In this document: positions 25,336 through 35,054 of the stretch, piece after piece | Layout of the letters: every line of letters starts with the position of its first letter | How positions within the stretch are numbered: position 1 is the first letter of the stretch | DNA from: Blautia_A aquisgranensis | Lineage (GTDB): Bacteria > Bacillota > Clostridia > Lachnospirales > Lachnospiraceae | Reading direction: 5' to 3' | Assembly (NCBI RefSeq): GCF_040096615.1 | Contig: NZ_JBBMEJ010000004.1 | Location: forward strand, 124,001-188,000 | Length of the DNA: 64,000 bases | Made by a program: the position numbers and the translations under genes | The notes under the pieces: generated by a model | Told to the model about the DNA's origin: nothing | Seen by the model: the letters and a program-made list of their open reading frames with translations, nothing else | Database searches by the model: none

Positions 25336-28300
25336 CTACTGTTCTTTCTTGATCTTACGCGCCTTGCGGATGTAAAGTACCAGACACAGAAGTGTCAGTG
25401 CACCGAAGAGTACATCCACACCGATAAGACCTTTCTGCCATACAGTGAGTACATAATCAACGCTTGTGCTGTCTGTTACACCATTCATAAGGTTGCTGTT
25501 TACATACGCATATAATGTGTAGTGCAGAGATTCCTTGATACGTTTCTGGAGTGCCAGATCGTTCTGTACTGTTTTTGCATTCAGATCACTGTAGGAATCC
25601 AGGCTTGTGTTAAGGAGAAGGTCTGTTCCTGCAAGAAGTCCCTCGTCCCATCTCTGATAATCCTCAGAGGAAAGCATATCTGTGTTTTCCCAGCCTTTGA
25701 AGCCCCACTCATTTCTTACGACCTCTGTGCTTAAGCCTTCGCTCATTCCGACCCATGTACAGCCGATACGGTTGTAGGCATTCATAAGACCTTTCGCCTG
25801 ACCTTTTACAAAGCTGATCTGGAATCCACGGAGCTCGTTTTCACGAAGTGCCTGCTCATTTCCGAATGTAGCAAGGCCGCTTCTGTTTACTTCCTGGTTG
25901 TTAAATGCAAAGTGTTTTGGAGCGAGGATACAGCCTTTGTCCTGTGCTTTGAGGATCTCTGCCGCTCCCAGCTCTCCGGTAAGAACACTGTCCTCAGAGA
26001 AGTATTCCTGATTTCTTCCGCAGTATGGTGTGCGGTGAAGGTTCAGGCCCGGTGCATACATGGTTGTAATGTTGGTCCACAGAGAATCCTCTGCAAAAAT
26101 ATCGCCCTGATCTGCTGCAAGCTCTTTGTTGAAGGTAGCTGCAAGTGTCGGCTCTGTCGGGAATGTTCCGCATTCATAGGAAGCATTCTCATCTTTGGAA
26201 GAAACATAAGCAGGATCCTCAGACTCACTTGCCTTCCAGTATGTAGAAAGTACTTTTCCACCAAAAGCATCAATGATTCCGTTCGGTCCGTCTGCGTCCA
26301 GTCCGCCAACCAGGTCAATGGAAGCGATCGGCTCGATACCGGAACCGCCAAGCTGGATAAAGTTGGTAGCCTCATCCAGTGTGATCTGGCTCAGAAGCTG
26401 ATCCCATTTCTCATCGTCGTAGTCAATCCCTTTCAGATCAATGATGTGAAGATCTCCGGCCTGTCCCCATTTCACCTCAGAGGTATCATCATCCTTGGAA
26501 ACTGTATAAGAATCTCCTTTGATCAGATCCTGCATTTCTTCGGTCGCTTCAATACTGTCGTAAGTTTTCGGCCAGGTTCCCTCCCAGTCATTTCTGGAAA
26601 GATAGGTAACTGTGCCATCCTGGTAGGTATTGAGATTTGCATCATCAAACTGGTTGGAGATCTCATTTCCTGTTACAGAAGACATTGCATAAGTTGTGGT
26701 ATCCAGACTGTCCTCTTTATAGGACACTGCCAGATCTTTATTTCCATCAACATCCATGCCGTCTGCTGTTGTGTAACCTTTTGCTGCAAGGATGTTGTTC
26801 AGTGCCTCATGTGCGCCGTTTCCTACTGCAAAATAGTAATCACCCGCGTCCATGATATAGGTCTTTGCTGTTGTGTAATCATAAGCAGCGAAGTATTCCT
26901 TCGGAGCGCTGACTTCCACTGTTTCAGACTCGCCCGGTTTCAGCTCTTTTGTCTTCTCAAAACCAATCAGCTGGACAGAAGCTTTTTCTACATTGTTTTC
27001 TTTATCATAATCTGTATACGGAGTCTGTGCATAAAGCTGTACTACGTCTTTTCCTGCCACATCTCCTGTGTTTGTGACCTCAACAGAAAGTGTTACGGTA
27101 TCTCCGGAATAATCAAAGTTTTTGATATTCTGCTCAAAGCTTGTGTAGGAAAGACCATAACCAAATCCGTAGGAAACCTCCTGGTCATAATTCCAGGAAC
27201 CGTTGTCGCCGGAAGCTCCTGCCTCAGAGTCTGCATTGCCCTGTTTCAGTACGGTATCCTCATATCTTGTCTCATAATATTTATAGCCTGTGTAGATACC
27301 CTCGCTCTCTACCACGTAATTAGAACCACTGTAGTTAGAAGCTCCGAAGTTTTTCTCTGTTGCATTTGTAAATGTATAACTTCCGAAGTTTGCCATAGCC
27401 GGGGAAGATACAGAGCTTACCGCGTAAGTATCCGGCAGATGTCCGGAAGGGCTTACCTCACCGGTAAGAACAGAAGCAACACCTTTCAGTCCTACAGTTC
27501 CCGGCTCGCCGATCCAGAGAATGCTGTCGATATCTTTATCTTCTTTCAGCTCCTCGATCTCCATCGGGTTATCGGAGTTGATCAGAACAATGACCTTATC
27601 GAAATTCTTCTTCGCTTCGTTGATCATGTCACGTTCTACGTCCTGAAGTCCAAGTGCAAGATGTGTTCCGTCACCGTCTTTTACATTGTCTGTACTGGTT
27701 CCGAAATCATCTGCCTCACTGCCCTGACGTCCGATCACAACGATCGCTGCATCGTTATAATCACTGTAGCTTGCGCGCTCAGTATCTGTGTACTTGTCAA
27801 CCGGAACCTCACCGGTACGAATGGTCTGCGGCTCCATCTCTGCGCCTGTAAAGCCAAACCAGGTCGGTGCCAGTGCCATACGTTTGTAATCCTTGCTCAT
27901 GCTCTCATAGAAGCTCCACATAGTAGGATTGACTTCAATTCCTGCATCCTCAAAACATTCCTTGAAGCTTAAGTCCTGTTTTGCAGGAGAGCTGCTTCCT
28001 ACGGTTCCGCCATATACCGGAGCGTAGCTTGTCATTCCGAAAAGAGTGACCTTTGGAGATTTCTTAAGAGGAAGTGCCTGATCTTCGTTTTTCAGAAGTA
28101 CAGTTCCCTCTTCCTGAATCTTTGTCATGACCTCATTTCTGGCATTGATCAGATCTGTGGTATTGTCATAATCTGATTTGTAGTAATAAGCATCATCGCT
28201 GTCGCTGGTCTCACCGGTAACGGAAATGTTGGTCGTTCCCAGATATTCGTTGATCTTGGATGCCCACGCATTGGCAATGGTCGTTGTTCCAAGTGCCACC

Positions 28301-28365
28301 ACCAGAAGCGAGGATGTGAGACCTGTAAGGCCTCGAAGAGCTCTTGTGGATCGTTTGTTCTTCAT
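25336..28365 (-). CDS. Membrane-anchored GH3 enzyme with permuted domain order
   Basis: A 1009-residue protein with an N-terminal membrane segment (about 15-35) and a C-terminal one (about 980-1000) ending in a basic tail. The domain order is reversed from standard GH3: the C-type alpha/beta sandwich comes first (EGTVLLKNEDQALPL, GEVSPSGHLPDTY), then an Fn3-like domain (YGFGYGLSYTSFEQ), then the TIM-barrel catalytic half (LDADGPNGI, KHFAFNNQE, nucleophile aspartate in GFKGWENTDML). Reversed GH3 enzymes are known from Ruminococcus and Butyrivibrio beta-glucosidases. The start at 28365 has GGAGG upstream. It likely trims beta-linked oligosaccharides outside the membrane; substrate not determined. 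Confidence 0.87.
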   Translation of the reverse strand: MKNKRSTRALRGLTGLTSSLLVVALGTTTIANAWASKINEYLGTTNISVTGETSDSDDAYYYKSDYDNTTDLINARNEVMTKIQEEGTVLLKNEDQALPLKKSPKVTLFGMTSYAPVYGGTVGSSSPAKQDLSFKECFEDAGIEVNPTMWSFYESMSKDYKRMALAPTWFGFTGAEMEPQTIRTGEVPVDKYTDTERASYSDYNDAAIVVIGRQGSEADDFGTSTDNVKDGDGTHLALGLQDVERDMINEAKKNFDKVIVLINSDNPMEIEELKEDKDIDSILWIGEPGTVGLKGVASVLTGEVSPSGHLPDTYAVSSVSSPAMANFGSYTFTNATEKNFGASNYSGSNYVVESEGIYTGYKYYETRYEDTVLKQGNADSEAGASGDNGSWNYDQEVSYGFGYGLSYTSFEQNIKNFDYSGDTVTLSVEVTNTGDVAGKDVVQLYAQTPYTDYDKENNVEKASVQLIGFEKTKELKPGESETVEVSAPKEYFAAYDYTTAKTYIMDAGDYYFAVGNGAHEALNNILAAKGYTTADGMDVDGNKDLAVSYKEDSLDTTTYAMSSVTGNEISNQFDDANLNTYQDGTVTYLSRNDWEGTWPKTYDSIEATEEMQDLIKGDSYTVSKDDDTSEVKWGQAGDLHIIDLKGIDYDDEKWDQLLSQITLDEATNFIQLGGSGIEPIASIDLVGGLDADGPNGIIDAFGGKVLSTYWKASESEDPAYVSSKDENASYECGTFPTEPTLAATFNKELAADQGDIFAEDSLWTNITTMYAPGLNLHRTPYCGRNQEYFSEDSVLTGELGAAEILKAQDKGCILAPKHFAFNNQEVNRSGLATFGNEQALRENELRGFQISFVKGQAKGLMNAYNRIGCTWVGMSEGLSTEVVRNEWGFKGWENTDMLSSEDYQRWDEGLLAGTDLLLNTSLDSYSDLNAKTVQNDLALQKRIKESLHYTLYAYVNSNLMNGVTDSTSVDYVLTVWQKGLIGVDVLFGALTLLCLVLYIRKARKIKKEQ

Positions 28366-28406
28366 CTTCTCTATTCCTCCCGAAGTTCTGTTTATCAGTT
28401 GTCCCG

Positions 28407-28412
28407 AGTATA
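28407..28412 (-). promoter_or_regulatory. Possible extended -10 promoter before the GH3 gene
   Basis: Minus strand TGCTATACT gives an extended -10 (TATACT at 28412-28407) about 42 bp before the GH3 start; the -35 region is poor. Confidence 0.4.
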
Positions 28413-28567
28413 GCATTGATTTTTGATTCTTTTACATTCTGACCGCCAACGGTAATTTTTTTAACGTAATCGGAACGTGTTTTTTGTATAGATTTAACAT
28501 ACTTTATTTATGTTGCACAGTTTTTTTGTGCTATTTTTATGCACTTTTCACAATTTCTGACCATTTT

Positions 28568-30979
28568 CTACTGTCTGACAGGAATTTCACATTTATAAGT
28601 TTCTTTTTCATCGGAAACGGTCAGCATTACGCTTCCGTTCTTTCCTGCACGGACCACAGCCATTGCTTCTCCGTAGTATGTTTTTGTTGTATCCTGTGCG
28701 TAATTTCCTTCCACATAAGCGCAGGCACTTCCCAGTCCTTCCAGCGTTCCGTTCTCCACCGAAACCTTCAGCTCATGCTTTTCCATTGGCTTCCAGCTGC
28801 CCTTGCTGTCTGTGTACTGCAGGGGGATAAAAAGAAGCTCTTCCGGTTCTGCGAGCGTTTTTTCCGGGCAAATGGAAAGGATCGTATCTGCCCCTGCTGT
28901 CTGTAATGTCTGACGTCCCAGTTCACGGCCATCCGAATCATAGGAAATGGCTGTGATCTCACCGTCATGATAAGTCACCTGGAATTTTGTCCGGCATTTC
29001 TTTACTTTTTTTCTGCCCACAGTCTCGCCGTTGATCAAAAGCTCCACCTCTGCTGCCCTGGCAAAAACCTCCACCTCGGTACTCTCGCCGTCACATCCCC
29101 GCCATGACCAGCTCTCCAGTGCCTTGGTGAGTGCCCAGCCTGTGAGCTGCAATTTTTCTTTCTGATATACTGGCTTCACTGCAATAAACGGTCCTTTTTC
29201 CTGTTCGAAAGCAACTCTTGCGTAAGCCGCCTCTGCTCTTGGTTTACCCAGAAGGTCAATACGGCCGTTGTTTCCGGTCATTCTGGTATGTGGTGCCTCG
29301 TTTTTATAATCACTGTACTCCGCAGCGCCGTCTCCTGTCTCACCGATATAATCCCAGCCTGCCCAGACAAAATCCCCGATGATCCGGTTGTTCTTTTTTG
29401 CGATCTCCCAGAAATCATAGGCATCCTTGCAGAAAGTCTCACTTCCAAGAATGAGGCGCTTCGGATATTTCTTAAGATCATGCTTATAGCGGAAAAGTCC
29501 ATAGTTATAACCTGCGATATCCATTGCTGCATAGGCGTCACGGGTCTTCCAGTCGCATGGCGGAAGGGTCGCACCCATTTTCATAAAATAATCTCCGGCA
29601 AGGCATGCCAGGGTATTATAGAATTCACTGCCTACCGGCTTTTTCTTTTTGGAGGCATCTTTTGCAGCCTTTTCTGCTGTTTTTTCTGCCTTGTCATCGC
29701 TGTATACACCAAGACCGATGGAGCTTAAAAAATTAAAGAAAATGTTGATTCCACAGGTGACTGGTCTTGTACCGTCCAGGCTGTGCAGATATTCTGTCAT
29801 ACATTTCGTAAACGCGATTCCTTTTTTCTGGGCAGTTTCTGCCACCTCATTTCCTGTGGAATACATGATCACAGAAGGATGGTTGAAATCCTTTTCTACC
29901 ATATCCCGAAGATCTTCTTTCCACCAGTCTTTCAGCTCGGTGGCATAGTCATACTTTGTTTTGTGGATATACCATACATCCACATACTCATCCATCACCA
30001 GCATTCCCTGGCGATCACAGGCATCAAGAAGTGCCTTTGAGCATGGATAGTGAGAAGAACGGATGGCATTGTAGCCGTTTTCCTTAAGAATACGCACCTT
30101 TCGCTCTTCTGCCTCCGGGAATGTACAGGCTCCCAGAAGACCGTTGTCATGATGGACACAGGCACCACGGAGGATCACTCTTTTTCCATTTATGGTCATA
30201 CCATCGCACTCATTCCAGTGAAGTGTGCGGACGCCAAAGCTCTCATATACCTGATCATTTCCAAAGGTGGCCTTCAAGGTATAAAGGTAAGGCGAATCCG
30301 GGTTCCAAAGCTTTGCGTCCGGGATTTCCAGAAGAAATACCGCTTCTGGAGCTGCTGTTTCTTTTTTGGAAAGAGCCCGTTTTTCGGATATTTTTTTTCC
30401 AGAAGCAACTATTCTTTCTCCGTCCAGAACCTGGATCTCCGCGTTTCCCGGAACGGAAGTCTTCACTTCCACCTCAATCTGCACAGGCTCCAGGCTGATG
30501 GTGCGGATGCGGATGCCATTGACCGGAATGTGCTCTTTTCCCCCAAGATACAGATTCACAGGACGGTAGATTCCCGTTCCTGAATACCAGCGGCTGTTTG
30601 GCTGATCTGCATTTCTGGCGATCACGCGGATCGTATTTTCCTCTCCGTAACGCAGAAATTCATTCAGCTCCACATAAAAATTCGTGTATCCATAAGGGCG
30701 AAAAGCTGCTTTTTTTTCGTTAATATAAATTTCCGCGTTATGATATACACCTTCGAATTCCAGAACTGCCTTCTTATCCACATCCTCAGCAGGTACAAAA
30801 AAGCTCTTTGTGTATTCATAATCTCCGCCAATATACCATCCGATATTGCCCTCTCCCTGGCTTTCCTCCGTACGCGCCTCACTTCTCATGGCATCGTGTG
30901 GAAGTGTTACTTTTATCTCCGGCTCCTTCCTTGTGATACATCTGCATGTCCAGTTTTTATTGAACTCTCTTTTTTCCAT
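28568..30979 (-). CDS. GH2 family beta-galactosidase-like enzyme
   Basis: An 803-residue cytoplasmic enzyme. An N-terminal sugar-binding jelly-roll (about 30-170, SRWYSGTGIYRPVNLYLGG) and Ig-like domain precede the TIM barrel, where RGACVHHDNGLLGA and NAIRSSHYPCSK are the GH2 signatures. The acid/base glutamate lies in YSTGNEVAET and the nucleophile glutamate in ILGSETFCK. The C-terminal half contains a DUF4982-type and further Ig-like domains. Members hydrolyse beta-galactosides or related beta-linked sugars. It is the first gene of the 31-to-20 kb minus-strand run of glycan genes. Confidence 0.9.
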   Translation of the reverse strand: MEKREFNKNWTCRCITRKEPEIKVTLPHDAMRSEARTEESQGEGNIGWYIGGDYEYTKSFFVPAEDVDKKAVLEFEGVYHNAEIYINEKKAAFRPYGYTNFYVELNEFLRYGEENTIRVIARNADQPNSRWYSGTGIYRPVNLYLGGKEHIPVNGIRIRTISLEPVQIEVEVKTSVPGNAEIQVLDGERIVASGKKISEKRALSKKETAAPEAVFLLEIPDAKLWNPDSPYLYTLKATFGNDQVYESFGVRTLHWNECDGMTINGKRVILRGACVHHDNGLLGACTFPEAEERKVRILKENGYNAIRSSHYPCSKALLDACDRQGMLVMDEYVDVWYIHKTKYDYATELKDWWKEDLRDMVEKDFNHPSVIMYSTGNEVAETAQKKGIAFTKCMTEYLHSLDGTRPVTCGINIFFNFLSSIGLGVYSDDKAEKTAEKAAKDASKKKKPVGSEFYNTLACLAGDYFMKMGATLPPCDWKTRDAYAAMDIAGYNYGLFRYKHDLKKYPKRLILGSETFCKDAYDFWEIAKKNNRIIGDFVWAGWDYIGETGDGAAEYSDYKNEAPHTRMTGNNGRIDLLGKPRAEAAYARVAFEQEKGPFIAVKPVYQKEKLQLTGWALTKALESWSWRGCDGESTEVEVFARAAEVELLINGETVGRKKVKKCRTKFQVTYHDGEITAISYDSDGRELGRQTLQTAGADTILSICPEKTLAEPEELLFIPLQYTDSKGSWKPMEKHELKVSVENGTLEGLGSACAYVEGNYAQDTTKTYYGEAMAVVRAGKNGSVMLTVSDEKETYKCEIPVRQ

Positions 30980-31058
30980 CTTTTTCGTTTCTTCCTTTTC
31001 TTCCAGATACTAAAGCGAACATGTACATCCGCATTCCTGTTTTTTCGAACAAGCCATA

Positions 31059-31098
31059 TAAAAAAGCCGGGCACCACATGTTTCAGTGTTGTCCGGCT
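31059..31098 (-). terminator. Terminator after the MATE gene
   Basis: AGCCGG (31065-31070) pairs with CCGGCT (31093-31098) as part of a longer stem; on the minus strand a TTTTTT run follows. It separates the MATE gene from the GH2 gene. Confidence 0.8.
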
Positions 31099-31240
31099 GT
31101 GTTCCTGTTCATCCCGTACCCAGGAACCCGGCTGCTTTTCTCTGCTTTCCACTATACCTGCTGCACCTCAAAAATGCAAACACAGTTGGCGGTCAAAACA
31201 TGACCGTTTACGAAAAGCCGCCTCTGCTCTATTTTATTTT

Positions 31241-32575
31241 TCAGATAAATCCTTTTTTCCGCACATTCCGGTAAACCACGATCTGGTAGAGCACAACGCT
31301 GATCCAGCCGATTCCGGTAGCAAATGCAACTGCCTCCAGTCCCATTTTTCCAATCAGAAGATAGGAAAGGATCACACGGATAGAAATGTGAAGTGTACTT
31401 CCGATCACCGGGACGGAGATCTTTCCGATTCCACGGAAGAATCCCACACCTGCATTTCCGATAAAATTCAGAATGTAAAAAACAGAAATCACATTCATAT
31501 AGAGCACTGCGTTCTTCATTGCCACCTCAGAAGGATTTCCCATGAGAAGCAGCACCGCACCTCTGGTCAGAGCCGCCTGCAGTACAGAGAGAATGATCAC
31601 GAATACGATCATCAGTCCAAGTCCCTGGTGAAAGCCCTTCAGTGCTCTTTTTTTGTCGCCTGCACCACGGTTCTGAGCCACAAATACAGAAATAGCCGTG
31701 GAACCGCTGTCTCCGAAGGAATTGGAAAAGCCCTCGATTCTGGTCGTTACTGTGTAAGCGGAAATGATATCCGTTCCGCCGGAATTTACCGCTCCCTGCA
31801 CCAGCATCTTGCCTATATAAATGCTGGACTGATGCAGGGCGGAGACTGCACCGAAATTGGCAGTCCGCTTCAGAAGCGGCAGATCCATCACCATTTCCTT
31901 TCGCCCGAAGAAAAAGATCGGATGCTTTTTCTTCATGATCCATAAGCACACGATGGCAGAAAACAGCTGGGCAATAACTGTGGCAAGTGCTGTGCCGGAA
32001 GTTCCCATATGTAATCCTAATACAAACACAATATCCAGCCCCAGATTCATGACCATTGCAATAAACAGCGTCCACAACGGCGTTTCCGTATCCCCTGCTG
32101 CCCGCAGAACGGCTGAGCACCAGTTATAGAGAAATGTTGCCGGAAGCCCGATAAAAATGATCCGGAGATACGCCACAGCATAAGGCTCCACCTCTGCTGG
32201 TGTCTGGATCAGCGCCAGTACCGGATACAGCACCAGAAGGCTTATGACACTTAGAACAATGGTAAAGCCTCCTCCCGCGCTCAGCGAAAGGAAGCTTTCT
32301 TTTCGAAGCTTTTCATAATTTTTCTGCCCGTAAAGCTCTGCAAAAATAATGGACATTCCATTGCAGCCACCATTCAGAATAAAGATAAACAGGTTCATAA
32401 TGCTTCCTGCAACGCCAATGCCCGCGAAAGCCTCTGTTCCTACGTATCGTCCCACAATAAAAGAATCTATGGTGTTATAAAACTGCTGCAGGATATTTCC
32501 CAGCACCAGGGGAATGGTCAGAGCGATCAGTTCTCTCCTGATATTTCCATGCAGCAGATCCTGCGTATTTTTCAT
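31241..32575 (-). CDS. MATE family efflux transporter
   Basis: A 444-residue membrane protein with about 12 helices in two MatE repeats (LVLGNILQQFYNTIDSFIVG near residue 22; GFSNSFGDSGSTAISVFVAQ near 280). MATE proteins export cationic or other small molecules using Na+ or H+. It is separated from the GH2 gene by a terminator and from truA by 38 bp. Substrate unknown; possibly a housekeeping DinF-like member. Confidence 0.92.
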   Translation of the reverse strand: MKNTQDLLHGNIRRELIALTIPLVLGNILQQFYNTIDSFIVGRYVGTEAFAGIGVAGSIMNLFIFILNGGCNGMSIIFAELYGQKNYEKLRKESFLSLSAGGGFTIVLSVISLLVLYPVLALIQTPAEVEPYAVAYLRIIFIGLPATFLYNWCSAVLRAAGDTETPLWTLFIAMVMNLGLDIVFVLGLHMGTSGTALATVIAQLFSAIVCLWIMKKKHPIFFFGRKEMVMDLPLLKRTANFGAVSALHQSSIYIGKMLVQGAVNSGGTDIISAYTVTTRIEGFSNSFGDSGSTAISVFVAQNRGAGDKKRALKGFHQGLGLMIVFVIILSVLQAALTRGAVLLLMGNPSEVAMKNAVLYMNVISVFYILNFIGNAGVGFFRGIGKISVPVIGSTLHISIRVILSYLLIGKMGLEAVAFATGIGWISVVLYQIVVYRNVRKKGFI

Positions 32576-32613
32576 CTTGTACCTCTAATGTATCTTTTGA
32601 AAAATCTGAATGA

Positions 32614-33351
32614 TCAGAAAAACTCGATTCCCATAAGTGTCAGTCCCTGAGCCGGAGCTGTAGGACCCGCTGCCCCACGGTTGCAGGCCTTCAGTATCTT
32701 ATCCATACGTTCCGGCGGATACTGTCCGTTTCCGATTTCGATCAGTGTTCCGGAAATGATGCGTACCATATTATAAAGAAAACCTGTTCCGGATATACGG
32801 ATCGTTACCATGTCACCATCTCTCCATACATCCATGGAAGTAACAGTCCGGATGGTCGTTTTTACCTGGGCTCCGGAGCCGCAGAAGCTGGCAAAATCGT
32901 GACGTCCGATCAGATAGGAAGTGGCCTCCTTCATCTTGTCCACATCCAGCTTGTAATGATAAAAATAAGAATACAGCCGCTCTGTAGGGACCGGAAATTT
33001 CCGGTTCAGGATACGGTATTCGTATGTTTTTTCGCTGTCGCAGTAGCGGGGATGAAAGTCCGGTTCCACCTCCTCAGAGAGCTGAATACGGATATCCTCC
33101 GGAAGTCTCTGATTCAGTGCATAGGAGAATTTTTCCCCGGGGATCCTTGATTCTGTATCAAAAACTGCCACGTTTCCAAGAGCGTGAACACCGGCATCTG
33201 TACGGCTGGCACCGATGGTCTCGATCTTTTCTCCAAGAAGCTCACTTAAGGTATCATTTAAAACACCCTGAATGGTGGTTCCGTTGGGCTGTGTCTGCCA
33301 GCCGGAATAATTGGTTCCATCATAAGCTACTACAAGTCCTACTCGTTTCAT
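32614..33351 (-). CDS. truA: tRNA pseudouridine(38-40) synthase
   Basis: A 245-residue TruA. The N-terminal YDGTNYSGWQTQPNGTTIQ and the catalytic aspartate in GASRTDAGVHALG (near residue 52) are intact, as is the C-terminal GTGFLYNMVR motif. It isomerises uridines 38-40 in the anticodon arm. It lies 15 bp after ecfT, in the order ecfA1-ecfA2-ecfT-truA commonly seen in Firmicutes. Confidence 0.96.
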   Translation of the reverse strand: MKRVGLVVAYDGTNYSGWQTQPNGTTIQGVLNDTLSELLGEKIETIGASRTDAGVHALGNVAVFDTESRIPGEKFSYALNQRLPEDIRIQLSEEVEPDFHPRYCDSEKTYEYRILNRKFPVPTERLYSYFYHYKLDVDKMKEATSYLIGRHDFASFCGSGAQVKTTIRTVTSMDVWRDGDMVTIRISGTGFLYNMVRIISGTLIEIGNGQYPPERMDKILKACNRGAAGPTAPAQGLTLMGIEFF

Positions 33352-33366
33352 AAAACAATCTCCCTT

Positions 33367-34170
33367 TTACAGTCCCACTACGCGGAATACAACACCTACA
33401 GCAAGGTAAGCCACCAGGATTCCGTATGCTGCGTAATCCCGTTTTTCATAATGCAGTGGCTTCATCTGGGTTCTGTGATCTCCTCCATGGTAGCATCTGG
33501 CTTCCATAGCCATGGCCAGGTCATTTGCACGGCGGAACGCGGAAATGAACAGCGGCACAAGAAGCGGTACCATGTTTTTTGCCTTCTGGATCAGGTTTCC
33601 GTTCTCGAAATCTGCACCTCTGGCGATCTGTGCCTTCATGATCTTGTCTGTCTCCTCAAGAAGGATCGGGATAAAACGAAGGGCAATGGACATCATCATG
33701 GCGATCTCATGAACCGGCACACGAATTTTATTTAACGGGCGGAGCAGTCTCTCCAGTCCGTCTGTCAGCTGGTTCGGTGTGGTGGTCAGCGTCATGATCG
33801 AGGATCCGATCACAAGATATACAAGACGGATAGCCATTCTTCCTGCCAGAACAAGACCTTCTTTTGTAATTTTTATAATTCCGAATTTCCACAGTACTTC
33901 ACCCGGTGTCAGGATGATATTGAACACAACCGTGATCAGAAGGATCATAACGATTGCCTTCAGACCCTTGAACATGAATTTCACAGGTACCTTCGAAATC
34001 GCGATCATGGCTACAAGAAATACCGTAGCTACTGCATATCCCAGAAATGTATGGAACAGAAATACTGAAATAATGAATCCCATCGTTCCCAGAAATTTCG
34101 TCCGGGGATCCAGTCTGTGAAGAACGGATTTGGCCGGATAGTACTGACCGATAGTGATATCTCTGATCAT
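33367..34170 (-). CDS. ecfT: Energy-coupling factor transporter transmembrane protein
   Basis: A 267-residue EcfT: hydrophobic N-terminal helices (FLGTMGFIISVFLFHTFLG), followed by the two coupling Ala-Arg-Gly type motifs (AQIARGAD and AMEARCYHGG) that contact the ATPases. With EcfA1/A2 and exchangeable S-components it imports vitamins. The ATG overlaps the EcfA2 stop (ATGA). No S-component is in the window, so it is the shared group II module. Confidence 0.95.
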   Translation of the reverse strand: MIRDITIGQYYPAKSVLHRLDPRTKFLGTMGFIISVFLFHTFLGYAVATVFLVAMIAISKVPVKFMFKGLKAIVMILLITVVFNIILTPGEVLWKFGIIKITKEGLVLAGRMAIRLVYLVIGSSIMTLTTTPNQLTDGLERLLRPLNKIRVPVHEIAMMMSIALRFIPILLEETDKIMKAQIARGADFENGNLIQKAKNMVPLLVPLFISAFRRANDLAMAMEARCYHGGDHRTQMKPLHYEKRDYAAYGILVAYLAVGVVFRVVGL

Positions 34171-35054
34171 TTTTCCGCCCCTCCTTTTTTGAGAAGTGGA
34201 GAATCCGCCTCTTTCAGTGCAGCAAGAATGCTGTCCCTGGCTTCCTCCACAGTTGTAGCATCTGCATCCACAGCAAGTCCGTGCTCCTTCAGTGCATGCA
34301 TGATGTAAGTGATCTGCGGTGCTGCAAGTCCCATGGCTTCCAGCTCTTTATAATGGGTAAAAACAGCCTTAGGCGTATCATCAAATACTGCTTCTCCATG
34401 GTTCATAACAATGAGACGTTCTACATATTTTGCAATATCTTCCATGCTGTGTGACACCAGAACAATGGTAATTCCTCTCATTTTGTGAAGCTCTGCGATC
34501 TGATCAAGGATATCATCACGACCTTTCGGATCCAGTCCTGCGGTAGGCTCATCCAGAATCAGGATCTTCGGGTTCATGGCAAGAACTCCTGCGATCGCTA
34601 CTCGTTTTTTCTGGCCTCCGGAAAGCTCAAATGGGGATTTCTTAAAATTGGATTCTTTTACTCCAACCTGTGTCAGTGCCTGTCTGGCCTCTTTCTCTGC
34701 TTCCTCTCTGGAAAGTCCCTGATTCATGGGACCAAAGCATACATCGGAGATCACATCATTCTCAAAAAGCTGATGCTCCGGATACTGGAATACCAGTCCT
34801 ACTTCGCTTCGAAGCTGTTTCCGGTCGTATTTCTCCGCCCACACATCCTCTCCGTTGTAGAGAACCTGTCCGGATGTCGGCTGCACCAGCGCATTCAGAT
34901 GCTGGATCAGTGTGGATTTTCCGCTTCCTGTGTGTCCGATGATTCCGATAAACTGGCCGTCCGGGATCACAAGGCTGACATCTTTCAGTGCATGGCTCTC
35001 ATAGGCTGTCCCGGGGCTGTAGGTATAAGTTACATTTTTTAATTCGATTGACAT
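34167..35054 (-). CDS. ecfA2: Energy-coupling factor ATPase EcfA2
   Basis: A 295-residue ABC ATPase: Walker A GHTGSGKST, Q-loop FQYPEHQLFE, signature ELSGGQKKRVAIAG, Walker B ILILDEPTAGLDP. The ~70-residue C-terminal extension is typical of EcfA. It starts 16 bases inside the end of ecfA1, so the two subunits are translationally coupled in a 1:1 heterodimer. Confidence 0.95.
   Translation of the reverse strand: MSIELKNVTYTYSPGTAYESHALKDVSLVIPDGQFIGIIGHTGSGKSTLIQHLNALVQPTSGQVLYNGEDVWAEKYDRKQLRSEVGLVFQYPEHQLFENDVISDVCFGPMNQGLSREEAEKEARQALTQVGVKESNFKKSPFELSGGQKKRVAIAGVLAMNPKILILDEPTAGLDPKGRDDILDQIAELHKMRGITIVLVSHSMEDIAKYVERLIVMNHGEAVFDDTPKAVFTHYKELEAMGLAAPQITYIMHALKEHGLAVDADATTVEEARDSILAALKEADSPLLKKGGAEK

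Noticed and set aside
25912..27972. A 686-codon plus-strand frame opposite the GH3 gene
   Set aside because: It is the reverse shadow of a well-supported GH3 coding region, is Cys/Ile-rich with no recognisable motif, and has no ribosome site.
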